This document shows positions 1 through 47,600 of a stretch of DNA of 64,000 nt, piece by piece. The stretch is from Metridium senile. Lineage: Eukaryota; Cnidaria; Anthozoa; Actiniaria; Metridiidae. Below the pieces are notes generated by a model. The model did not search any database. It was not told the origin of the DNA and worked only from the letters and a program-made list of their open reading frames with translations. How positions within the stretch are numbered: position 1 is the stretch's first letter; every line of letters begins with the position of its first letter. The stretch spans positions 12,322,605 through 12,386,604 of the forward strand of contig OX459103.1 of the NCBI GenBank assembly GCA_949775045.1, read 5' to 3'. Both the position numbers and the translations under genes were made by a program.

Positions 1-31
1 TGTTGATCAATCTCAGCCTCAATGGCGTTTA

Positions 32-232
32 CAGTGCAAATCGAAAAACTGTGGGCACCCAGAGATATTTTAGAAATCGTTTATTGTTCGTTGAACAACT
101 CACAAAGAACTGTAACTACAAAAGGTTTATTATACTACATACACATCATTCAAACTTGTTGCATTGATATAGTTGTACAATAAATGGTTTCTAAAATATT
201 TCTGGGTGCCCACGGTTTTTTGATTTGCACTG
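32..232. mobile_element. MITE, TA-flanked, 48-bp inverted ends (family A)
   Basis: CAGTGCAAATCGAAAAACTG begins the left end. The right end is its inverse (...CGGTTTTTTGATTTGCACTG), with TA on both sides (30-31 and 233-234). The arms extend through GGGCACCCAGAGATATTTTAG. This is mariner/Tc1-type architecture with no coding capacity. Confidence 0.88.
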
Positions 233-234
233 TA

Positions 235-1400
235 ATATATTCTTTAGAATTTGACAAAAATGGCAACATGCATACTTCTTAAAGCCTAAATCAGACATTT
301 TGAAAAATGTTGACAGTGACAATGTAGTGACATTATATCAAAATACCTTTATTTGATGTTACTCTACAACAGAAACACTTGTCAAGAGACGAAAAAGTGA
401 CAGTGGGATTTCTACTTTAGCCAAAGACACATGTTTTAAATTAGAGACAAACCGACACCAGACCTCACTCTATAGGCCGGCCCAACTTGCTGGCCTTGGA
501 AGTGATTAAAATATTTCCCAGTAAAATCCAAAATGCCCCCTTTCTTTTGAAGTCAATAAATATTTTTATTGCTCTTTGTATGCCAAATACGAAAAAACTT
601 GTATGCGACCAATCTTACAAAACCACAAGAAAACAGTGTGGAGGGTGGAGAAATACAAACTTGTATTGCCTTGGTTACTTATATTTGGTCAGTAGTACAA
701 GTGTAACTACAAACATTGGGACAGTATAGGAACAATACACATATTTGATAAAAATAACTAAAGTACTGATGAAATAGGGATTTTCAATGATGGGGAATTG
801 CAGTTGTCAATCAAATCTTTATGGACCAATGAGAGTGCAGAAAAAATTATGGGATAACATTTGGAAAAAGGGCTTGGCACAGAATTTGCGATTGCGAGTG
901 TTGGGAGAATTTAGCTTTTCATCACGTGACTAAACTGCATATATTAATTATGTAGCTTCTCAAATTTGTTAAATTGATCAAATGTTCTATAAAACGTTCG
1001 AAATATAGTTAATTGATATCAAGAAGAATGTTTATTTTGTGAGCTTTTTGGGCAGTAGGAGAATTTTGGTTAAAAAATAACACTTAGCTCAATGATATGA
1101 GGTCGTATACTCTCTGGAAGTAGTAACTCGTGTACCACGTGACTATATGTTGGGAGAAAACATTACAGGAACATAACCAATTTACCTAAAAAAGGTTTAC
1201 AGTCACTTTTTTTATTAAAAAAAATAATGTATGGTAACTTAAACGTTTTGTTCGTTAGACGAAAAATGCGCATTAGTATTTCAAAGCTCAAAGCTTAACA
1301 AAAGTAGACTTCAATATTATGATTGTTTTGATTTTCTCCCTACGTTGTCAGTCTATGCAGCACCAAGGCTAACGCAGCAACCCCGCGTTATCATATTCAC
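235..1400. other. Upstream intergenic DNA, nothing recognised
   Basis: AT-rich sequence with short uninterrupted frames only and no conserved protein pattern. The Mi-2 promoter is presumably near its 3' end, but no TATA box or initiator is convincing. Confidence 0.6.
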
Positions 1401-1502
1401 TTGGTCGTCCTTGAATAGATATTGTATGTTTTGGCCTTTTTGTCTCTTGGTTTTGAACTTTGTCGCTTCAGCCTGGATTTCCTTGCATGAATAAGGCATA
1501 AA

Positions 1503-38500
<36,998 letters not shown>

Positions 38501-38940
38501 TTGCTTGATGTAGACAGAAACTGAACCAACATGACCTAGAAACACACGACCTGACACTGTCGACCAACCAGCATCAACCACTGTGAACTGTGATGGCAAA
38601 TCACCTGATATTATATGCTTGGACTGATTGCTTGATGTAGACAGAAACTGAACCGTAGTTAGTTTTGGAAATAATTTTAAGAGTTAAAACAGTATATCGG
38701 TGAATTGCACATTACTAAATAGTACACAAAGTACTTAGTATTACTTATGTTTCACTGTTTTCACTTCATTCAACATAGTTCCAGTTTTATCTATATATAA
38801 AATATACACGAGTTATCAATTCCACTGTTTGTCTGTGTATGACTGTTGTTCACTACTACTACTAACCATGTATATTTGTGCAAATTGCTCAAGAATGTTA
38901 AAACAAATATAAGCAAAATAAAGTAATGTGAAGTAACTGT
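38501..38940 (+). other. Mi-2 3' UTR with duplicated C-terminal tail
   Basis: About 420 bases follow the TGA before the poly(A) signal. The segment 38528-38654 is a second copy (127-bp offset) of 38401-38527, which includes the last 31 codons and the stop. The copy is untranslated because it lies after the functional stop. Confidence 0.7.
38917..38922 (+). terminator. Poly(A) signal AATAAA of the Mi-2 gene
   Basis: A canonical AATAAA occurs 417 bases after the Mi-2 stop codon in AT-rich sequence, followed about 10-25 bases later by TG-rich DNA (TAATGTGAAGTAACTGTCTG). It is the first good signal downstream of the gene. Confidence 0.7.
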
Positions 38941-39009
38941 CTGAAGTTTGTCATTTATTATTCTTTTTATTATGTTATACTTAGATATTATTATTATTAT
39001 GTAGATGAT

Positions 39010-39640
39010 GTGATATTCTAGTCCAGGTGACTTGATATACTAGTCTAGGTGACTTGATATTCTAGTCCAGGTGACTTGATATACTAGTCTAGGTGACTTG
39101 ATATTCTAGTCTAGGTGACTTGATATACTAGTCTAGGTGACTTGATATACTAGTCTAGGTGACTTGATATACTAGTCTAGGTGACTTGATATACTAGTCT
39201 AGGTGACTTGATATACTAGTCTAGGTGACTTGATACACCTAATTCAAAAAAGGTTGACGGGGCGAACGGCGATTGGCGATGGTTAATATGAATTTCTTCT
39301 TATTCGTTTCTAAATTACCCAAACAATGCCTCCACCGTTCAGCGAAACCTTTGAGACATCCATCTAAGGTCATCGCTGAACGATGTTTGGGTAATTTAGA
39401 ATAGAATAAGAAGAAATCCGTATTATCCACAGTCCCGCAATCGCCAATCACCAATCGCCGTTCGCCCCATCAACCTTTTTTGAATTAGGTGTATACTAGT
39501 CTAGGTGACTTGATATTCTTGTCTAGGTGACTTGATATTCTAGTCTAGGTGACTTGATATTCTAGTCTAGGTGACTTGATATACTAGTCTGGGTGACTTG
39601 ATATACTAGTCTAGGTGACTTGATATTGTAGTAAATCACA
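39010..39640 (+). repeat. 22-bp minisatellite (split by MITE)
   Basis: Unit GACTTGATATACTAGTCTAG plus GT, repeated about 10 times before and 6 times after the MITE at 39236-39491. Intergenic, beyond the Mi-2 poly(A) site. Confidence 0.92.
39236..39491. mobile_element. MITE family E, TA-flanked, inserted in a minisatellite
   Basis: CACCTAATTCAAAAAAGGTT with GGGGCGAACGGCGATTGG, and the exact inverse at the right end. TA is duplicated (39234-39235, 39492-39493). Removing the element and one TA restores a perfect minisatellite unit. Arms of about 115 bp make nearly the whole element a hairpin. Confidence 0.93.
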
Positions 39641-40720
39641 GTACACATAACTTCTTATTACATTTTGTAAGAAGTTGATATAGGCCACACCTTGCTTTCC
39701 ATCTACTGGAGTTATTCTCTCTAGCCACTGAATCAAACTAAAACAAGTTTTGCTACAACATTTTTATTTGATTTCATCATGCAAATGTTACAACTACTTT
39801 TTACAAATATGTATAACAGCTCTATCGTATTTAGGAAACAAACGTCTCTACTCATAAATTAATATATCTGAATGATATCAGATATCAAAACAGAAACATT
39901 CTAAATAATATTACAATATTGTTTTTGCTTTGTCTGTGCAAGACAAATTACTATTTAATTTGTACTAGTTGATTAAGAACACAAAAACATAGTTTATAGT
40001 ACTCGGTAAAATATGTCCGCTATCCCTTAGAAACCTATTGATGTTTTGGCACAAACAAGTCGGCCACAGTGTTATATGAATTAAAAGTAATATTTTTATA
40101 TAGTTCAATAACAGCTGATTTTCGTAAAATACCCTAACCTAATACAGCTCTATCCTGTAATTTAACTATTTACACAAGTATTTTGAATAACTAGCTATAG
40201 CACAACCCCACACGAGAATTTGCAATCAGCGATTGAAAGGAATTCTTTGGAATACACATGCCTCTATATACTGGTCATTTGATTATTCGAAAACCCATTT
40301 CATCATTTTGGTATGTCGGTATTTTCATAGTTGTTTTAATTAAAATCAATTTCTTACTAGTTTCTTTCTGAAATATTATGTTCAACACCTAGTATTGCAA
40401 TTGCTTGGCATGATAATACATCATAAATCTAAGATGAAATTAACAAATCATTTGAAGAATTTTAACCCCTAATCAAGAGACATAATACCGACATCCTTTG
40501 CAGCCTTAGAAGTGTTAACTGTACAATGTAATAGGTGTGTTTTAAATCTATATTGACAAGTATCTGCACAGCCTGCCTCGACTAGTAATGCTACCTGCAG
40601 GCTGCGCACATAAACTAAAATGTACAACATATATTTGTAAATGAATTGAAATTGAATTGTATATTGCATACTTCTATCTCCTTCACTATTTTGATTTCTA
40701 CTAGTGTCTCGTCTTATTAT
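39641..40720. other. Intergenic gap between convergent Mi-2 and Schlafen-like genes
   Basis: AT-rich, no protein pattern on either strand. It would contain the 3' UTR of the Schlafen-like gene on the minus strand, but I see no clear poly(A) signal close to its stop. Confidence 0.5.
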
Positions 40721-41624
40721 TCAGCGTGGAAATACATTGCGTGATGAGAAATCATACTTCTTAGGCTTAGAAGGAGGACAAAGTTTCCATTCATGTCTTT
40801 GGACACCAAAGGAAGTAGCTGTGTGTTCACTGTCAAATACCAGGATGAGTTCCAATCGAGGCCTGCTGCACAAGGATACCATCAGTGCATAGTTATCCTG
40901 AAAGCATTGTGAGTAGTAAAACTCTGGACAAAAACCAACCACAATGCCATTGTCATCACCAGAGTAACGTCTTATAGTTTCCAATATTACGCCATCTTTG
41001 AGAACTTGTTCACCATTCCTTATCGGGCAGCTCTTTGCTTGGTTATCAATCCTTGTTTGATACCTTTTCAAAATGGTTTCATCAGCAAAAAGAATAGTGA
41101 TGGAATTGGCTGAGTGTCCTTTGACAACAATCAAGTCGTGCAGGATATAGAGTAGGATATTTACCAACTCTTTCTCTTTCTCACTATATGGAGTCTGAAT
41201 CCTTGGTATCAGAATTGTTGGCTTGGATCCTTGCATGTCATGGCCAAGGACTACATCTTGCACATCTGACTTGATGTAACGTTTACAGAAGTTAAATACA
41301 TTCCCAGTTGTTCTAATAACTGTTTTCAGTCGTCTAGATACAATGCCATATGGTATGGTGACTGTTGGTTGTTTGGTAATTCGCTGGGAATCATCCAGAA
41401 ACATCCACAATGTCAAGTGTTCGTTATTAACAAGAACAATCAATCTTTGCCACCATTTGAAGCAAACACCTGTTGGTTGTTGTTCGTAGTTATGAACTTC
41501 ATCTGCTACAATGTGCTTTACTTTGCTGATTTTACCTTGATTGGGAAATTTCAGAGATTCAATGAGTTGCCAGTAATTCATCACTGTGCATAAAGGTGTT
41601 TCATCATCTAGTAGTTTCTGATTC
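40721..41624 (-). CDS. Schlafen-like gene exon 4: helicase C-terminal half
   Basis: The terminal exon (301 codons including TGA) runs from acceptor TTCTAG. It contains VKHIVADEVHNYEQ (Walker B), LTLWMFLDDSQRI, RRLKTVIRTTGNVFNFCKRY, a divergent middle, ILETIRRYSGDDNGIVVGF and ALMVSLCSRPRLELILVFD. The motif order and spacing match SLFN5/11-type helicase lobes. There are no stops or frameshifts. DEVH in place of DEAQ is unusual, but both acidic residues remain. Confidence 0.85.
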
Positions 41625-44600
41625 CTAGAATATAATGATATTTTTGTTTGAATACAAAAGACTTGTGTGATTATTGTCATCAGCAAAGATAGGAAGGGTG
41701 TAGGCTGAAGACATTATAATTATTAGGACAGACTGCAGAGGTCCTATAACAAATCCCCGTTTTTATATATACCCAACTGCACTAAACAGTACAAACATGG
41801 TAAAAAATAAAACAACAACACTTGCTATAATATAATTAAGTAATGATGTGTGTAACAAGTAGGCAACTCTCTATTGTTCTGCAGCAATAGCAACCTCCCC
41901 ACATCAGAATGTCTTAGTTTTCAGACAGTTTTCAGAATGTCTTAGTTTTCAGACAGTTTTCAGAATGTCTTAGTTTTCAGACAGTTTTCAGAATGTCTTA
42001 GTTTTTCAGAATTTTAAAAATAAAATGTGCAAAAATCCCGTTTTGGAACAAAGTTTCTTTTGTACTAAAATATCTCGTCCAATCATAAGCGCGCAAAACA
42101 ATAGCCAAACGACGTTTACAATTCGACATGTTCCACACATAGAAATTTTGATATATAAAGGCTCAGGAAATCTTAGATGAAAAGGCAATCAGATATCAAA
42201 TAAAATATTAATAAACCCGCTTAGTTTTGAAATTATGGCAGATTTTCATGTTTTAACCAATGATATGGACGGATTAGACAATACACAATTAACACGTTTC
42301 TGCATTCCTGTGCCGTTTGCCTGCCTCGTTCTTACACACATCATTACTTAATGGGAAATGAAGAAAAGTAGGATGCAGAAGTAGAACTATATAGTTAAAG
42401 TCAGGTTTAAATAATAAGATTTGTTGAACAAGCTCATACTAAACTAAAATCCATACTAAGGACCTACATGTATAACAAGGGGCCATTTTGCATGACCATG
42501 CGCGAAATGCTGTACTGTGGCACCGCAATGCAGGCTCACCACAGGCTACCCACTCATTCACTTGTAACAAAAATGTCGCTGAGCTATAGCGTTTTGTTAT
42601 ATTTATCTACCTTTCTTATCATTTCCATCGCTATTTGTAAGTGTAGCAAAAACAATTTGAAATGTGCAGTATGCAACAAAACAATTTCAGTCGCAGAACG
42701 TAAAAATTCTAGGCAAAGCACAGGTAGCCCAAGCTCATTATCTGTGGTCTAGAGTAAATTTTCCACTACTCGCTCAAAACTGATAAAAAAACTGCCAAAG
42801 TAAAACACAAGAAACAAGTAAGAACATTTATTTTCATTATTTATACAAACTTGGTATTTTTATAAAATCCGCGTACATTTTCCCATATAAGGCTTATAAG
42901 ACCACAGATAGTGAGATTGGGCTACCTGTTGGCAAAGCAGCACTTTTTTGAAAATTTCGCTACCTTACCCAATTTTTCCAACAAATCAAACATGATAGAT
43001 CGAAAGCACAGAAACAAAAGAAATCAAATCAAATGGAATTTGTGTCGTATTCTCTCACACAAGTCAGCCATGTAATCAAGAATAATAATAACCATATTAG
43101 CATAATCATACTGTGTTTGATGCTTCATAAAAAGCCAACAAATTATTCGATTGCTGGGATATCGAGAATCTCCTTTCATGAAGGGTAAATAAACTGAATG
43201 CGTCTTACTTCAAGCTCGAGTATTTCGAAGTTCAAGAGTTATGACCAATTAATAATGACCATGTAAACAATGTTTACATTTTTGATTGGCAAAAAAATCC
43301 ATCTTCCCCAGTTTTCCAATTAAAGATCCACTATAAAACATTACCAATGCATATGGATATCCTCATTTCTGCTTAAAACACCGTGGTATTTTCACTACAT
43401 TTAATAACATTTCAAGATGAAAAATGCCGAACAGGCCGAATTTATCAATTATGACATGAAGGCAATGTGAAAATTTTTCGCCACCCATTGCAGTCGATTT
43501 TAACACAAAATGTTGTGTTATTATAAGTAATACCATGGCACTGAGGGATATTAGTGATTAAATGTCCCCGAAGCAGAGGGAAGGTTAGTGGAAGTCCCGA
43601 GGCCGCAGGCCGAGGGACTTTTACTAAACTTCCCGAGGCTGAGAGACATTTAATCACTAATATCCTGAAGAAGTCATGGTATTAGTTTGTAATACCATGA
43701 TCACCGAGGAAATAAACGAGCATGGGATTTAGTTTGGGAGGGATTCTTCAACGAGCGACATTAAACAATGTCGAATTTAATATAAATTTTCATAAATAAA
43801 TCAAGAAAGATAATATTGTGGTGTATGATGTAAGGTCTATTATAAAATATACACCTTGTTACTTTAAACTTGATAATTTGATTTTTTTGATTCTCAATGT
43901 CAGTTTTATACACATGCGCAATGACAAAAATGCCTCCCACACGCGTAGGAGTGTGCAACGATATGAAGTATAGCTCCATAACAAACAATTGAAATTCCGA
44001 AACAGCGTGTACCTGTTTCGACGATAGTCCCGGTGATTGTAATATATGAGGGACTATATACCTCATGAATAGTAATGAGGGAAAATTAGTTCTAATTTTC
44101 CCTCATTACTATGTATGAGGGAAAATTAGAACTAACTTTCCCTCATACATAGTAATGAGGGAAGATTAGTTCTAATTTTCCCTCATTCCTATTCATGGAG
44201 AGGGATGTTAGCGATATAACGTCCCTCTTAAAACAATGGAACCCGAGGTGATCATGGTATTACAGTACAAATAGCATCCCACTCATCGTGTTAAAAGACC
44301 TGGCATCAGATAGTCTTATTTCCTGAGTTACACCGACGGCAAAGTATGTTTACAAAGTACGTTACAGTCGCCATTTTCTCTTCTCCGCGAGTCAGCTTGA
44401 ATGACTCTTTTAACACTTTTTCTTGAAACTATACTCCAATGATTTCACTTGAATCGCACATAGGACACATATTTGATATCAGCCTTAATATTTGAGTCTG
44501 ATCAATTAATTACAGAAGAAGAAAAAACGGATATCTTGAACATATATTTATGTGAGCACCTCTACTGAGAGAACGTGCTACGAACAAGTGCTATGACCAG

Positions 44601-47600
44601 GGCAACTCAAGCGTGACGCGCATGCGCAGTGAAATGGCCCCTTGTTTACATGTATATACATCAGTTGATAAGTTCTGATAAATGTTTGATTGAGATGCCT
44701 GAATAAACTTACTTGACTTTAGCTGCCAGAGTTTTATTGGAACAAACATATAAAACTTCATTCCACTGCAGATGTTCCATTCGTAGTCGGTAGATTCTCT
44801 CAAGAGCCAATAATGTTTTACCTGTACCAGGCAAACCTGTTATTTTCACATGTGATGCACTTCCATAACAATAATCAAGACTCTCGTACTGTTCCTTGGT
44901 TAAAACCATAAAGTGCTTCTGGCGAGCATCGTATGAGATACTTGAGTTAGCCCTCGTCAGTACTACTGCCAAAGCCTCAAGTATTTTTGAATATTTTTCT
45001 GAAGACATAGAGACATAGCTAGTTGGGTAGCAGTCTGGTTTTAAAAATATATCTTCAGCTCTGACGGACTGGAGTTGTTTTTTGGTTATCACCACAGGCT
45101 TCACAAGAAATTCCTCTAAACATCCTGCTTCTTGGACAAGTACCCTTTTTAGAGTTGTAGCCAATGCTATATTGTATGAGCAGACTTCTATGTTGTAGAT
45201 TTCTTGTTCATCTACTAATGTGACGAGTACTAATGGGGATTGTGGAGAGCACAATAGTACATCACAGATATTAGAGGTTGGTGGCTTGATACATGGTTTG
45301 CATAGCATGGCATTCCAGCTCTTTTGTACAAATATGTGGCCACCACTTGTCATTGACCCTGTCACGACACCAAGAAGCAAGTTCAACGTGTCGTTGTTGA
45401 TCCATTCCTTGGCATGTTTTGGGTGCAATTGTACCTGCTTTGGATCCTCTGTAGAAAAAATAATATAAATGTTTAGGTCTTGCAAAAATGTTTGCAATGT
45501 CACTTTGTCAATTAAAATTCTCTCATTTCGTCATATTTCAACACATATTTACTAAGTGACCCTGCACACCTATTGGAAGACCTTAAACAACATCTTGATC
45601 AAACAGCTTTTCTAATGTCATTTAAACTTAAATTGCTCACATAACCACATCATCATCATTCTATTATTTTATAACCACTGTTAGCAAATCAATGAATATC
45701 ACTCCAGCATTTCCATCAAATTAATTTTAATAAAATATGTACAATATTAAGGTTCCCACCCAAAACGTTGTCTTTTTTGCAATATTTGGGTTACAGGCTA
45801 TTAGTTTAATACATCTATTTTTGAAAAATACAATTGCATTTGGGGATACAATTGCATTTGGGAAGTTATGCTTTGTTCATAAAGTTTGGAAGCTTGAAAA
45901 ACGACAAATTTAGGGGAAACGGAAGTGAATGTGCACTGTGACTGTTCCAAGGAAGTCTGAAATTTGAAGCCACCATTATGATGAAAACTCAGATGCAGTT
46001 GAATTGTCATTTTTAAACTTTTAGGTGTAAATGTAAAAAAAAATACTTCACAGCTACAAGAATGAAAGATTCTATTGATTCTACTATAGCTTATGTAGCT
46101 GTTTCAAAATAGAAGTCATGAAACATATATCTTGTTTATTGGCACTTTTGAATGCACTTTTTTGTGCTACTCCGATCAATTCACATTTACTATTAAACAA
46201 CAGTACAGTGGTACCCTCTATTAAGCGGTCACCCTCTATTAGGCGGCCACAATAAAAAGGCCCAAATCTATTCCTATACCTAATCTATACCTCTATTAAG
46301 CGGCCACTTTGGAAAGTCCCAAGGGTGACTGCTTAATAGAGGTACCACTGTATCTATTTATTTTTTCGTTCAGGAACATCACATAATATCAATGAAAGTA
46401 CCGTAACTCAGGGCACCATCGGGTCGCAATGTTGACATAAGTAGTGAGATGTACTCCCTTTGTCCAAGTGGTAGGGGTGGGGATTCATATGTACGGCGGA
46501 TATATAAAGCAATATGGTGGATATCGAAGCACGAATACTTGAATACAAATACTATTTCGTTGATTTCTTTGTAACATTCGGATGAAAACTGACTCCCGCT
46601 GATTGTGTACTTTGTGTGACTTTAGGGAAACTAAAATTGCCAAGCAGGAATATTTTTAGGTATGACATTTCGAAAGGACTTCAATAAGAAGATGGAAACT
46701 CCTTAGAGTTCAGTTCTGCAACTGTCGCTAGAGAGTTTCGCTGCTTAGAAATAAATCAATGAAATCAGAGCAATGCAACAAAAAATTTAATATTCTACTG
46801 CAGCAGAACAATACATTTAAACGATGGTTGTGAAACTATGATTGTGCATTTGAACATTGTTAACATGTTACAACATTTATTTTTCCTTGTGAGAAAAGTA
46901 AATTTTCTTTAACCCTTTGACTCCTACAGCGTCCGTAAAAAAGCCCCTACTTTGAAAAATTGCAACAAGCTAAATATGCCACGCCTTTTAGTTGGTAGTA
47001 AGCACTGGGAAGTTCTTCAAACTTTCATAGCATATCAGTCACAAGAAACCAGCAATTTTAGCACAAAAACTTCATTTGAATTTTAGCAAAGTCAAAAATG
47101 ACTGTAAACTTTCGCCTTATTTTTCAATAACCGGTAGTAAAAATCATACTTTTTTGGACATTTCCACAACAAAATTTAGTCCTTGTGCTATAAAATATTT
47201 GTTTATTAAGCTTTAAGTATATATATATACTTTATTGGGAATTTATTTAAAGCTGTTCACACTACACAGCTTTCAAAAAGACACCTCGATTTTGTCCCAT
47301 GATATTTTAAGCCAACTTTGAGACAGTGTAAATATCCAACAATGCTTTGAAATGATCTGTAATGCATGTGGCCCTTGATATTACAAAAGAGCAGAACTTC
47401 CATGGTTATGCCAAATACGGGGTCAAGAACTCCTACACATCATTCATATCCAGAAAATGGCTAAAATATGTCACAAAAGCCCAGTAGTCAAAGGGTTAAT
47501 TCACCTGCTCCCAAAAATTAACACCAAAATAGTTTGGCCATGAAAAGTGGACTAAATAGAATCTCAGACTTAAGAAGAACAGAAACCATAATATGATCTC

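Noticed and set aside
39239..39454. Minus-strand 71-codon ORF
   Set aside because: Lies wholly inside a MITE hairpin.
39010..39640. CRISPR-like array
   Set aside because: Contiguous 22-bp units without spacers in a eukaryotic genome. It is a minisatellite.
42468..42752. 94-codon ORF with a hydrophobic segment, possible secreted peptide
   Set aside because: Its end runs into the inverted terminus of a MITE at 42721. There is no conserved pattern beyond a CAVC pair.
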